Shown: positions 15,755 to 24,645, counted from the first letter of the stretch. The stretch: 47,707 nt of DNA from Eubacterium ruminantium (GCF_900167085.1 NZ_FUXA01000016.1:1-47707), one strand, 5' to 3'. Notes: generated from the sequence alone by a model not told the origin. Made by a program: numbers and translations.

Positions 15755-16231
15755 TTACTGTACAACGTACTTTCCAGCACTGTACTTAACTGTCTTACCT
15801 ACTGCTGGTGTACCTGTGAAAGCTGCATCACTTAGAGATACAAGATCACCTAAATGAAGTTCCATTCCCTGTGTTACATCGCCAGATGCGTTGTAGAAGA
15901 GAGCTTCATCTCTGAGTTCTACTTCTGGATAAGGACTCTTTGGTGTGTTATAAACAAAGAAGATCTGTCCATCGAGCTTTGTAAACTCTACATAGTTTCC
16001 ACCCTCTGAATTGTTAATTTCTCTGATAACACCTTCAACTTTGTTATCAGCAACTTCTACACGATTATACTGATCGAATGATACATAAGTTCCCTTAGTA
16101 CCAAGCACAGAATTGTCAACGTTGGCATTCATAACAAAATTAATAACATGTCCATATTGACCCATAGCACTTGCTACCTTTGATGGGAAAGCAACTACGT
16201 GAGTTGCGTTCTTTGAAAAATCAATTGCCAT
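15755..16231 (-). CDS. Small head protein, possible decoration protein
   Basis: A 158-aa beta-rich protein starting MAIDFSKNATHVV with AAAGGAG upstream. It precedes the capsid gene by 25 bases, the usual place of a head decoration protein. The repeated short strands and lack of long helices fit that idea; no motif confirms it. Confidence 0.65.
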   Translation of the reverse strand: MAIDFSKNATHVVAFPSKVASAMGQYGHVINFVMNANVDNSVLGTKGTYVSFDQYNRVEVADNKVEGVIREINNSEGGNYVEFTKLDGQIFFVYNTPKSPYPEVELRDEALFYNASGDVTQGMELHLGDLVSLSDAAFTGTPAVGKTVKYSAGKYVVQ

Positions 16232-16255
16232 GATTTATTTCTCCTTTCTTTTTCA

Positions 16256-16284
16256 CAAAAAAATAAGACCTCATTTGAGGTCTT
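16256..16284 (-). terminator. Intrinsic terminator overlapping the end of the homing nuclease gene
   Basis: On the minus strand AAGACCTC-AAAT-GAGGTCTT is followed by ATTTTTTTG. Its stem starts inside the last codons of the homing endonuclease and ends before the next gene's RBS. It would confine transcripts from the nuclease's own promoter. Confidence 0.85.
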
Positions 16285-17488
16285 GATTTATATTACTAAT
16301 ATATTTCTGGTATTCTTCTTTGTTAATTATCCTCCATGTGAGTTTTGTACCATCTGATAGTTTTCCACAATATGTATTATTATTATGAAAATAACTACGC
16401 AAAGAAGAAACTCCCATTTTTCTTTCGGCTTCAGATATACTATAAAAAACTTCATTTGTTTGCTCACAAAGAACCGGAAATCCTTTAGATTGAGCCAACT
16501 TATTATTTGAAGCCAATCTTATTTGTTTTAAAAAATCGTCATATGAAATATTTAATAATTGTAATTCGATAGCTCTCTTAGCATAACTCCTAACAGTGCT
16601 GCGATGATTTACATTCAATACTTTAAAAAATTCATCATAAGATTTTACTCCATTATTCCAACTATTTACAAATTTCAATAAATCATTTTGTTGAGCTATA
16701 GTATTGGCTTCTTTAAATATACTTTCAGTCAATATAAATAAATTGCCTAAAATTGATTTTGATATATTATTAGATATATAATCATATCTATTTTCAATTC
16801 TATCATAATTACAATCAATCCTTATTAATATATAATTATTCTTATATGCCAATTCATCTTTAGCTTTATCTATTAAAATCTGTTCATCCATAGTGGCATT
16901 CGGAGTATCTACATTACCATGTCCATATCCTCCATCCATTTCAATAAGATAATTACGATTATTATAATTAAAATAAAAATCATATTTATAATTTGAATCT
17001 TTAAAATGAAATTCTGTACGAAAAGCAACATTACATGATTTTAAAACATTTGCCATAAATTTATTTGGATATTTTATACCGTTAGAACAGTAACAACACA
17101 CAAAACCATTTTTTAAACCATTGGGTCTGATATTTCTATGTTTATGACAATTTGGGCATACAAAATCTAATTCCTTTAATGTATTAATCCTATATATATA
17201 ACCGTCATTAGGGTCTCCTAACCATTGTGCAACATATGGATGCGTACTCCACATATCATTAACACCTAAAATGGTTTTATGTGTATCTCCGTTAATATTA
17301 CATACAGGACACTTACTTGTTCCTTTATCATAATGATTTGGAGTATGACTAATAATATAACCACATTTAGTGCATTGAACATCAACAGGCGTTTGAGCGT
17401 TTTTGTAACAACCAACAACTTTAAATCCTGCACTATATTTCATATAAAACTTTTTTTCAAATTCCTCTTGAGTTAATCGCCTACTTAT
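16271..17488 (-). CDS. Free-standing homing endonuclease (zinc ribbons, Vsr/EDxHD-like core, NUMOD1-like C-terminus)
   Basis: A 405-aa protein, about residues in order: N-terminal helix (RRLTQEEFEKKF), two Cys4 clusters (CTKCGY...CPVC and CPNC...CCYC, about 40-150), then YKYDFYFNYNNRNYLIEMDGG, a PD-(D/E)xK/Vsr-type core with Asp and Glu residues, followed by AYKNNYILIRIDCN. The last 60 residues (FPVLCEQTNEVFYSISEAERKMGVS...) match the NUMOD1 DNA-binding module of homing nucleases. The start is unclear: GGGAGG lies nine bases before an ATA (17488), and the in-frame GTG at 17497 overlaps the RBS. It has its own promoter and terminator and interrupts no gene. Confidence 0.8.
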   Translation of the reverse strand: MSRRLTQEEFEKKFYMKYSAGFKVVGCYKNAQTPVDVQCTKCGYIISHTPNHYDKGTSKCPVCNINGDTHKTILGVNDMWSTHPYVAQWLGDPNDGYIYRINTLKELDFVCPNCHKHRNIRPNGLKNGFVCCYCSNGIKYPNKFMANVLKSCNVAFRTEFHFKDSNYKYDFYFNYNNRNYLIEMDGGYGHGNVDTPNATMDEQILIDKAKDELAYKNNYILIRIDCNYDRIENRYDYISNNISKSILGNLFILTESIFKEANTIAQQNDLLKFVNSWNNGVKSYDEFFKVLNVNHRSTVRSYAKRAIELQLLNISYDDFLKQIRLASNNKLAQSKGFPVLCEQTNEVFYSISEAERKMGVSSLRSYFHNNNTYCGKLSDGTKLTWRIINKEEYQKYISNINQDLK

Positions 17489-17510
17489 TGCACCCACCTC
17501 CCTAATACGA

Positions 17511-17548
17511 CAAAAAGTAGAAAGAAAAAAATATCTCTCTACTTTTTG
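17511..17548 (-). promoter_or_regulatory. Leader hairpin of the homing endonuclease mRNA
   Basis: CAAAAAGTAGA and TCTACTTTTTG form an eleven-pair stem around a 16-base loop, about eight bases before the RBS of the nuclease. It follows the promoter at 17597-17625. Homing nuclease mRNAs in phages are often held back by such 5' hairpins; whether this one hides the RBS is not clear. Confidence 0.55.
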
Positions 17549-17596
17549 AAACATCACATCGTTAAAATGTAACAAAGTATTTTAATTTCCTACTTT

Positions 17597-17625
17597 ATTA
17601 TACAATAAATTAATAAATATTGCAA
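17597..17625 (-). promoter_or_regulatory. Sigma-70-type promoter for the homing endonuclease
   Basis: On the minus strand TTGCAA, a 17-base AT-rich spacer, and a perfect TATAAT. It lies between the protease-scaffold gene and the nuclease, so the nuclease can be transcribed by host polymerase apart from the late operon. Confidence 0.75.
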
Positions 17626-17701
17626 TACTAATTAGGAGGTAGAGTTAAACAAAACGTCTGTAATACTCTTTACGAAACTAACTGTTTCACCATATTAAAT
17701 T

Positions 17702-19411
17702 TTACTTATTAAAAATTCCACCATATCTACCCTTGCTAGTAGTTTTTTTCTTTGATGGATCACCAAATAGTTTTACACTAACCGCCTTCTTAGGTTCATT
17801 AGCACTAAACTTAAGTTCGTTGTGTTTTGAATACTCAAGCAACATTTTGTCAAGCTTATCAGTTAGCTCATCCGTAGAGAGATCAAAGTAATTCTCTCGC
17901 TTTGATAACTCGGCAAACTCTTCAGTTTCTCGAATATTCTTCCAATCCTCTGATTGAAGAATTTCCTTCTTTGCTGGTTCGGACTCGTACTTTGCAAGTT
18001 TTTCCTCGATAGCAGAGTAGTTAGCTCTCATATTTTCAAGAGCTTTTTGTTCGTCCTCAGTACACCATACCGCCTTAACCGGCACTCTGTCACCAACAAG
18101 TGAGTATATATCCTTCTTTACTTTATAACTCTGTTTGTAAGCATTATTACTCCACCAAGCATGCATGATTATATACTTATCATCATCATAAACATCTATA
18201 TCATACCAAACACCATCTTGTTCAGAATATGTATCATTAACAAGAGTATACAAAGCTTCAATCTTATCCTGAAGACTAACTGAGAATGTCTGAGTCTTAT
18301 CATCACGAGTTATAGAAACAGAATATTTCTTCTTAGAATCGCCAGCGGTGTCGTCGTCATCACGCTGACCAAGCGGAATTCCCGATGAATCATCGTTATC
18401 ATCGTCGTCGTCAGCAGGTGGATCTGTCGGATCGTCAGCAGGTGGATCTGTCGGGTCGTCTGCAGGTGGGTCTGTCGGGTCGTCTGCTGGCGGGTCATCA
18501 TTATCTCCGCCACCTTCTTCCTCGTAATAATCCGTCTCTTCAGGATTCTCTTCTCCATCAAAAACTTCCGCAGAAGGAGAGTCTTTGATTTCCTCTTCGG
18601 TTTTTTCTTCGAAATTATCCTTCATGTCTTCCTCCTTTCGTAAGTTTTGATCTATATTAAGACCGTCTAATTTTTCATTTAATTCAGACAGTAACTTAAT
18701 AACTTTGTCATTCTGCGAAAATAAGCTATTATTTACTTCGCTAAAATCAACTATGGATATCTTTGAATTTTCCATACCGGGTTGAATTTCTGCTCCGGTT
18801 TCCCTATCTTTACCAAGGATAGTCACGCCGGAAAATCTAAATTTGTCGATTACTAATTCCTTAGTTTTGCTATTAAAAGAAAGCTCATCAACAACCAACT
18901 CAACTGAAACACTAAGTTCTTTTTCTCTTTCAATAATATCAGCAGCTTTGCTATATGTTCGCCATATTATGCCGACACCTTCAAGATACGATTTGTCATC
19001 ATTATCATACTTAACCAATTTAAGCCCAGCTGATTCAGGTATAACGCCGGTCGGTTGCTCTTCATATTCTATTTCATTATCTGCATTAACAAAGAATTCG
19101 TGTCCCGCAAATTGAAATTCGTCGTTGTCATCCTTATATATATAACTTAAAATTGGCATATTATATGCCGTTGGAATAGCTTCTTTCATAGCTTTATCAG
19201 ATATGTATGATTTATTTCTGTTACTCAAAGTATGACACAATCGAATAGGTGTATACATTAATAAATCATTATCAACATCCTTATCATAAGTAAGAGGTTC
19301 GTCTATATGAACTACAATAGTAGTATCGTTATCTTTAGAACTAAACTTTACATTCTTATTCTGAGTTACATAGAAATTATATAAATCAGAGAGATATAAG
19401 ATTCTTTTCAC
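17702..19411 (-). CDS. Prohead protease-scaffold fusion
   Basis: A 569-aa protein starting at GTG (AAAGGAGG eleven bases upstream). The N-terminal 250 residues have the pattern of a phage head-maturation protease (AIPTAYNMPILSYIY, GHEFF, SVSVELVVDELS, FSGVTILG). A long acidic, Pro-rich middle (DPTDPPAD repeats, about 310-345) separates it from a strongly helical C-terminus (YSAIEEKLAKYESEP... EFAELSKREN), as in scaffold domains. It lies between portal and capsid, the standard place. An internal ATG with RBS at 18624 (MKDNFEEKTEEE, behind GGAGG) could produce a separate scaffold from the same frame. Confidence 0.75.
   Translation of the reverse strand: MKRILYLSDLYNFYVTQNKNVKFSSKDNDTTIVVHIDEPLTYDKDVDNDLLMYTPIRLCHTLSNRNKSYISDKAMKEAIPTAYNMPILSYIYKDDNDEFQFAGHEFFVNADNEIEYEEQPTGVIPESAGLKLVKYDNDDKSYLEGVGIIWRTYSKAADIIEREKELSVSVELVVDELSFNSKTKELVIDKFRFSGVTILGKDRETGAEIQPGMENSKISIVDFSEVNNSLFSQNDKVIKLLSELNEKLDGLNIDQNLRKEEDMKDNFEEKTEEEIKDSPSAEVFDGEENPEETDYYEEEGGGDNDDPPADDPTDPPADDPTDPPADDPTDPPADDDDDNDDSSGIPLGQRDDDDTAGDSKKKYSVSITRDDKTQTFSVSLQDKIEALYTLVNDTYSEQDGVWYDIDVYDDDKYIIMHAWWSNNAYKQSYKVKKDIYSLVGDRVPVKAVWCTEDEQKALENMRANYSAIEEKLAKYESEPAKKEILQSEDWKNIRETEEFAELSKRENYFDLSTDELTDKLDKMLLEYSKHNELKFSANEPKKAVSVKLFGDPSKKKTTSKGRYGGIFNK
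18410..18495. repeat. 24-bp tandem repeat coding for DPTDPPAD units
   Basis: Three near-identical 24-base units (starts 18410, 18434, 18458) plus a partial fourth encode repeated Asp/Pro/Thr octapeptides inside the protease-scaffold gene. The unit number can change by slippage, so length may vary between strains. Confidence 0.85.
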
Positions 19412-19432
19412 TTTCCCATATTCCTCCTTTCT

Positions 19433-19472
19433 AAAAAATAAATACGGAGCAAACCTTTAACAGTCTGCTCCG
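19433..19472 (-). terminator. Intrinsic terminator at the 3' end of the 19.4-19.97 kb RNA
   Basis: On the minus strand CGGAGCA...TGCTCCG (with extra GAC/GTT pairing) is followed by a T-rich stretch ending TTTTTT, just before the RBS of the protease gene. It defines the 3' end of the structured region. Confidence 0.75.
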
Positions 19473-19975
19473 CCTATATGCCTCACCGTGGTACGCTTGA
19501 ATCAGAGGCGTGGTGAAGTCTGTTTGATTTATAACCTAATAGCCCATATAGGATTCGTCTAGACTCGTCCCCGACAGAGGGCTACCTTAGGGCGTTCGGT
19601 TAACGAAAATGTCACGAATAACATATATTTTTCGTGACAAAATCTCAGCTCATCCTACACAAAGGATAGGTGAGTAAAAGAACGGTATTAATGCTGGCAT
19701 CGCTACCGCTGAAAACCAAAGGATTTTCGTTCATAATCCACCGTTATAGCATAGGTCGTGGAACACCTATCGCACCATCCTTGGAATTTTCTTTGTTGTG
19801 GGAGTTACCCACTTCATTATTTTTCCTCACATTTCGCCGCCACGCTAAATGACTACTAAAGCTTCTCGGTATTAGTTTTTAAGGTGGACGAGATTTTCCA
19901 CCAGTAGAGTTATTACGCATTACGGTAACTTCGCTTACCTCGTTACTGTCGGTTGAGGTTGCCGACTCCTATAAC
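19433..19975 (-). ncRNA. Candidate large structured non-coding RNA (about 540 nt)
   Basis: No credible reading frame exists between the portal stop and the protease start on either strand. Read leftward, the sequence folds into many local hairpins: GTCGG/CCGAC, GGTGG/CCACC, GTGGG/CCCAC, ATAGGT/ACCTAT, AACGGT/ACCGTT (long range), TATCCT/AGGATG, and TGTCACGAA/TTCGTGACA (nine pairs, near 19605-19640), ending in a terminator. Size, phage setting and hairpin density recall the ROOL and GOLLD classes of large ornate phage RNAs, but I cannot match it to either. It is probably cut or terminated from the late transcript, since no promoter is seen. Confidence 0.65.
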
Positions 19976-21577
19976 TTATTTATTTCGAGATCTTTCTCCT
20001 TCAGGAGTTAGTTCTGCCACATCTTTTTCTGGAGCACCACTTTCCGTAGCCCCATCATTACTTGTAGTGTATGAACTCTGGAGAGGATACTGCATCAAAT
20101 CTTGCAATTTAAGCACTTGAGTCTCAAACATAAGCTGAGCCATTGTTTCGCGTTCTGAAATATCCATAAGTGTTCCATATGCCAACCTATATGAATAACT
20201 ATATTGATTAGCTTCAAGTAAAGCCTTCTGATAATCTTCTTTGGTATGGATAGTAACTGGCAACAAATTAACTTTACATGGTTTACCAACATTAAGATAT
20301 AGTTGTAAATTAGCCCATGTTTCAATTTGTGGAAGTATACTATTTAATACATAAGCAGATTCAGATTTAAGAGCAGCTTTTATAAGAGCTGAGTTATTAA
20401 CCAATTTATTACCATTAAGTAATGCACCTATTCCACCAGACGATCCAAGAATTTGTTGTTGTGAATTTTCAACACGATTTACATCATCAGAAACATTATC
20501 CGAAAAATCTATCGTTTTTAATTCTTTACCCGGAATAACTGCACTTGATACTCCTGACGGTATAGCATTATCTGTTGCTATCTTAAAATAATCAATTGCT
20601 AAATCAGGTGTTATTTCAAATTCATCCGGATTCTTTGCTCCTGACATAGTTGGAAGTGGAAGATAAATCATACGATAAAAACTAAGTTGATCTGCCGACG
20701 CTTGTGTGTCAGAAAGATCATTTAGATTTGCTAATGGTATAAAATTATGAAGTAATGGTGGTATAATAGCGTCCATCATATCTGTATGAAATTTTAATAC
20801 CATACTATATTCAGCTGGAACATGAATATATTTTATACCAGTAGATTCATATTCTTTCCACATGGATACCAAAGGTTCTCCAAGCCATTCTTTTAACGCC
20901 TGTTTTTGTGCGGATCGCCACTTTGACATGTCTATTGCAAATCCATAACACCATCCACCTTTATACATATATATACTGTCAATTATTGCTTCGTTTGGAT
21001 CTATCTTCCAAAATGTTGACCCTTCATCATCCTTAAAAAATAAATTAAATGATACGTCATCAATCCACGTATTGACCAATACTGGATTCATATTGTTTTG
21101 AAGATTTATTATATCCAAAAAGTTAAGCGTATCATCATATTGTTTTAACGCTTGATTAATATCCATTCCTTTGACAAATGAATAATCCGGAGTCAACATT
21201 CTTGCATCCAAACAATACATTCCGGCTATTGTATAAATCATCTTATTGTATATAGGCGACCTATAAAAAAGATATCTACTAGCGTTAATTAAATTTTTTG
21301 AGTTAGCATATATATTTCCCGTCAGATATCCACGTATCATATCCCTATTGATTGTTGTAATAGATGGAACAGTTGCATTTTGAGCTATATCTCGTATAGT
21401 ACGCATAACTTTGTCTTCTTTAGCATTTGCATACATTTTTATTTGTCGTTCTTGTTCGAATTTATGTTGCTCTCGAATTGCGGCTACCGATTGATTAGGT
21501 TTCCCGACATTATTTTTTACAGTAGCTACTTTTTCTTTTGAGACGCTCTTTGCGTCAATTTCTTTTTTCTGCGCCAT
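19976..21577 (-). CDS. Portal protein
   Basis: A 533-aa protein with AAAGGAG upstream, of usual portal length. It follows the large terminase by 16 bases and precedes the protease-scaffold, the canonical order. Features: a Gln/Lys-rich N-terminus, a helical YLFYRSPIYNKMIYTIAGMY core, a beta-rich wing (SFNLFFKDDEGSTFWKID), and a long helical stem/crown region near the C-terminus (QLMFETQVLKLQDLMQ) ending in a charged tail. Identification is by order, length and general pattern. Confidence 0.8.
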   Translation of the reverse strand: MAQKKEIDAKSVSKEKVATVKNNVGKPNQSVAAIREQHKFEQERQIKMYANAKEDKVMRTIRDIAQNATVPSITTINRDMIRGYLTGNIYANSKNLINASRYLFYRSPIYNKMIYTIAGMYCLDARMLTPDYSFVKGMDINQALKQYDDTLNFLDIINLQNNMNPVLVNTWIDDVSFNLFFKDDEGSTFWKIDPNEAIIDSIYMYKGGWCYGFAIDMSKWRSAQKQALKEWLGEPLVSMWKEYESTGIKYIHVPAEYSMVLKFHTDMMDAIIPPLLHNFIPLANLNDLSDTQASADQLSFYRMIYLPLPTMSGAKNPDEFEITPDLAIDYFKIATDNAIPSGVSSAVIPGKELKTIDFSDNVSDDVNRVENSQQQILGSSGGIGALLNGNKLVNNSALIKAALKSESAYVLNSILPQIETWANLQLYLNVGKPCKVNLLPVTIHTKEDYQKALLEANQYSYSYRLAYGTLMDISERETMAQLMFETQVLKLQDLMQYPLQSSYTTSNDGATESGAPEKDVAELTPEGERSRNK

Positions 21578-21593
21578 TACGCGTCTCCTTTCA

Positions 21594-23063
21594 TTATTTA
21601 TTTAATCCTATGCCACCATGAATAGTAGCGGTAAGTTTATCAAGTAAATCATTTTTATTTTGTTTCGGTTTTTGAAGCAAAAGTTTTCGACGTTCTTCCA
21701 TTAAAGCCCACGAACCAAGAGCTAAAGTATAGCTTCTGTCGTCATGAAGAGTACGTGCTTTTTCAGGAGTAAGTTCAAAAGAATCTTTGCCCGATTCTCT
21801 TTTCTTTCTTACCATATTGATAACTTCCTCTTTTAAAGCGTCGATATTGGCTAAGGCTATTTTGTCTTTCCAATCTAATTTAATAGTTTTAGTATTAACG
21901 GATTGAACCTTATTCAATTCCTCTTGAACTTTTTCTTCAAATTGTTTTTCGTTTAAATTTTTATTTTTTTTAAGTCTTTCTATTATCTTTTCTTTTTCTT
22001 TGATTAAATTCTCTTGATCTATATCAAATACAGTTAAATAATCTCTATTGTCATAGGTTGCCGTAAAGCTAATTTTGTCTTGTGTAAGCATTTCAATTAG
22101 CGCCTCGTACATTTGAGATTTATACTTAGCCGGACTCATAAGATGGACTTTGTCCACAGCGTTAGGAAATCTGCTAACATAATCTGCAGAAAACTCTTTA
22201 TCTATAAGTCCCCTATGTACTATGCCATCGGCAGTTTCCCAGTCAGCCATAAGATAGTCAGCAATATTAACTCCGCCGCCACCCGAACCCGCATCAATCC
22301 AGACACCAACTATGTTTCCATACCCATCGGCACCAGCATTATAGTCAAGTATCATTTGTTTTAAATAATCAACTTGGTCGGGGGTTCTCATTGGAGATTT
22401 TATCTTTTTGCCAACATCAAGAAGATTGACGCCGTTAACAATCTTAGCTCGTTTATCTATTGTTCCATCTTTTTGAACAACGTCATAAAACTCCATAACA
22501 AGAATAAAAGAGTTATCCATCTGTCTAGCCGGATCATAAAATAATCCATATTTTTTATCACCAGTTTCATTGCAATGAACCGGTTTACGAGTTTCTTCAT
22601 TACGTGTAATTACACCACGCTTAATAATTGCATCTGTACCAGCTTCAGTTGTAAATTGGCAATAGTATTCACGTCTCGCCTTTTCAGGGTTTGTCCTCAT
22701 CTCCGATTCAACGGTAGAACGAGAGAGTAGTGGTGCAATGACTTTGCCATGTATAGTCGGCTTGAACGCAACCTCACAATCAATATGTAATACACAATAA
22801 TCAGGATCTCCCATAATCTGACGCTTAGACCAATCTCTATAAAGAGAGTAATATTTTGTATCAGTAGAAGACGCTGAACTAATGAGAAACTTTTGATTGG
22901 GAATATTGGTTGCAAATGTACGTTGTCTTATAGGATCAATAGACTTACCACTTGCATCTTTGCCCGTTTTAAAACTCTTATTTACAATAGCAAACGCTGA
23001 GTATACATTTATCATTTCTTCGGAGAGAAATGCAGATTCATCGAAAATTATAGAACCACGTTC
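21594..23063 (-). CDS. terL: Large terminase subunit, exon 2 (Walker B and nuclease domain)
   Basis: The 489-codon 3' part of the terminase. It opens with ERGSIIFDESAFLSEE, the Walker B strand and catalytic Glu of the packaging ATPase; the RNaseH-like nuclease follows (GLFYDPARQMDNSF with its first Asp, VGVWIDAGSGGGG with the second). Splicing exon 1 to base 23063 restores the continuous reading KRG-ERGSIIFDE and gives a 682-aa protein. An ATG at 23066 exists in the unspliced RNA, but there is no RBS, so it is not a likely real start. Confidence 0.85.
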   Translation of the reverse strand, partial: ERGSIIFDESAFLSEEMINVYSAFAIVNKSFKTGKDASGKSIDPIRQRTFATNIPNQKFLISSASSTDTKYYSLYRDWSKRQIMGDPDYCVLHIDCEVAFKPTIHGKVIAPLLSRSTVESEMRTNPEKARREYYCQFTTEAGTDAIIKRGVITRNEETRKPVHCNETGDKKYGLFYDPARQMDNSFILVMEFYDVVQKDGTIDKRAKIVNGVNLLDVGKKIKSPMRTPDQVDYLKQMILDYNAGADGYGNIVGVWIDAGSGGGGVNIADYLMADWETADGIVHRGLIDKEFSADYVSRFPNAVDKVHLMSPAKYKSQMYEALIEMLTQDKISFTATYDNRDYLTVFDIDQENLIKEKEKIIERLKKNKNLNEKQFEEKVQEELNKVQSVNTKTIKLDWKDKIALANIDALKEEVINMVRKKRESGKDSFELTPEKARTLHDDRSYTLALGSWALMEERRKLLLQKPKQNKNDLLDKLTATIHGGIGLNK

Positions 23064-23326
23064 CATTTGTGTTATCCAAAAAGCTTTTTATCTTTTTGTT
23101 CTTATAATTATCATTCTTATAAGATCGGCATATCTTTTCACCTTCAACTTAATGGTCAGGTGGCGCTGACTCGTGGGAAGATTATATTCTGCTTGTGCAG
23201 GTTCACTTCCTATGCTCTGCGTGTGACTACACTTTTAAATGTAGCCTTCCACTCGGATTGGCATTCCAGCTTTCCCGATTTTTTCAGCACTTTATTAAAA
23301 TTCCTACCATTTCTGGTAGGCGAGGC

Positions 23327-24595
23327 TCACGATACTTTAGTTCTATAAATTCGTTTTGCTTTTAAATATTTTTTGTATTTTCTGGCTAAATATACATTCG
23401 CATCTTCATACATATAATCAAGTAATGCTAATTTATTTTTTAGAGATGTAGCCTCAGGACGATAAACAATAATATTGTTCTCATTTGAATAATTATAATC
23501 TTTAAGATCGATATTATTATTTAAACATATCTCAATTAGTCCATTTTTTAACTTTGATGAAGCTGTGCAAAATTGTACATTGATATGATTATTGGACACA
23601 CTTATTGTTCCATTACCATCAAAATACCCTCTAATATAATGTCGTTGCAAATTCTCCGGAATACTAGGTATATAACTATCAAAAGATTTATTATTAGTAA
23701 ACCCTAGATTGACCAATGATTCATACATTGTTCTAGAAAAAATTCTTAAGACGCACATATGATTTTTTTTATTTGGGTCAGAAGATGATATAGCGCAAGG
23801 TCTCCATCTGTCTGTAATTCTGTAGTTACCATTTAAAGATTTATTAAATTTCTTTAAATGCCCTATATCCCCATATTGCAATTCCACTCCCGTAGTCCCT
23901 GAACCAGTTTCTGTGTTTTTATTTATCCATCCGTCTGCCGTTAAAAAACCTAACCAATACGCTTTTTCTTCGGTATCTATGGTTTCAAAAAACTTATAAT
24001 CACAATAATACGGATATTTCTTCATTCCAGAACGTTGTGCTTTTAACTTAATAGCACTTGGAGTCCTATTCAAGTATTCCGCAATTTCCTTTGTTGGCAT
24101 TTCATAATAATTATTTTTCACAAAATCATATTCCCATTGCTCCCAAGGTTTTTCTTTTTTATACAGTCCCATGTCAAAACACTTAGCGTCAACTGCTCCT
24201 TCGGTACGCTTTAATATTTTCCCTATTTCTGCATATGACATATTATTATAATTTTCAATTAAAAATGTTTCTTCATCAATAGTCCAATTAGCACTACGTA
24301 TTAATCCTAAATCATCTCGACGAGCATTTATTGAATGAATAGTTCTGTTTAAAATTTTACTTATTTCAGCAGAAGTCATCTCGATATAATGCTCTTTTAG
24401 AAAATTGTCCTCCTCATTAGTCCAAGACTTATGAGGTTGTTTTACCAACTTAAGTTTATTGGCAACATACGCTACAGAGTGATACGTTTTCTGTAACTCG
24501 TTTGCAAGTTGTTTATTGGTTTTTGATGCATAGTTTTTTTTTAGATAATTTATTTCTTCGTTATTCCATCCATTTATTTTTATCATTATTTTTTC
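23327..24595 (-). CDS. LAGLIDADG homing endonuclease with four SANT/Myb-like repeats
   Basis: A 422-aa protein; the start at 24595 (MIKINGWNN) has AAAGGAG upstream. Residues 5-190 hold four repeats of about 46 residues, each beginning with Trp plus an acidic pair (WNNEEINYL, WTNEEDNFL, WTIDEETFL, WEQWEYDFV) and containing an EIAKxLxRTxxAI-like recognition helix. Residues about 210-422 carry two LAGLIDADG motifs, AYWLGFLTADG and IRGYFDGNG, so it is a single-chain two-motif nuclease. It lies in the terL intron and would cut the intronless allele. The extra DNA-binding repeats probably widen its site. Confidence 0.9.
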   Translation of the reverse strand, partial: EKIMIKINGWNNEEINYLKKNYASKTNKQLANELQKTYHSVAYVANKLKLVKQPHKSWTNEEDNFLKEHYIEMTSAEISKILNRTIHSINARRDDLGLIRSANWTIDEETFLIENYNNMSYAEIGKILKRTEGAVDAKCFDMGLYKKEKPWEQWEYDFVKNNYYEMPTKEIAEYLNRTPSAIKLKAQRSGMKKYPYYCDYKFFETIDTEEKAYWLGFLTADGWINKNTETGSGTTGVELQYGDIGHLKKFNKSLNGNYRITDRWRPCAISSSDPNKKNHMCVLRIFSRTMYESLVNLGFTNNKSFDSYIPSIPENLQRHYIRGYFDGNGTISVSNNHINVQFCTASSKLKNGLIEICLNNNIDLKDYNYSNENNIIVYRPEATSLKNKLALLDYMYEDANVYLARKYKKYLKAKRIYRTKVS

Positions 24596-24615
24596 TCCTT
24601 TATGTATAATCAAAT

Positions 24616-24645
24616 AATAAAAAAGAGATGGCAAAAACCATCTCC
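24616..24645 (-). terminator. Intrinsic terminator at the 5' end of the terL intron
   Basis: On the minus strand GAGATGG-TTTTTG-CCATCTC is followed by TTTTTTATT, 10-40 bases after the 5' splice site and before the endonuclease RBS. If active it would cut off exon 2. It may be bypassed by antitermination or folding of the nascent intron. Confidence 0.7.

Noticed and set aside
18310-18588. Frames on both strands over the DPTDPPAD repeats
   Set aside because: Shadows of the tandem repeat in the protease-scaffold gene.
19433-19975. Group I or group II intron
   Set aside because: Flanking genes are both complete with their own stop and start, and no P7/J8-7 or domain V signature was found.
21594-23066. 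Independent gene starting at ATG 23066
   Set aside because: No RBS, begins in the middle of the ATPase at Walker B; explained better as exon 2 of terL.
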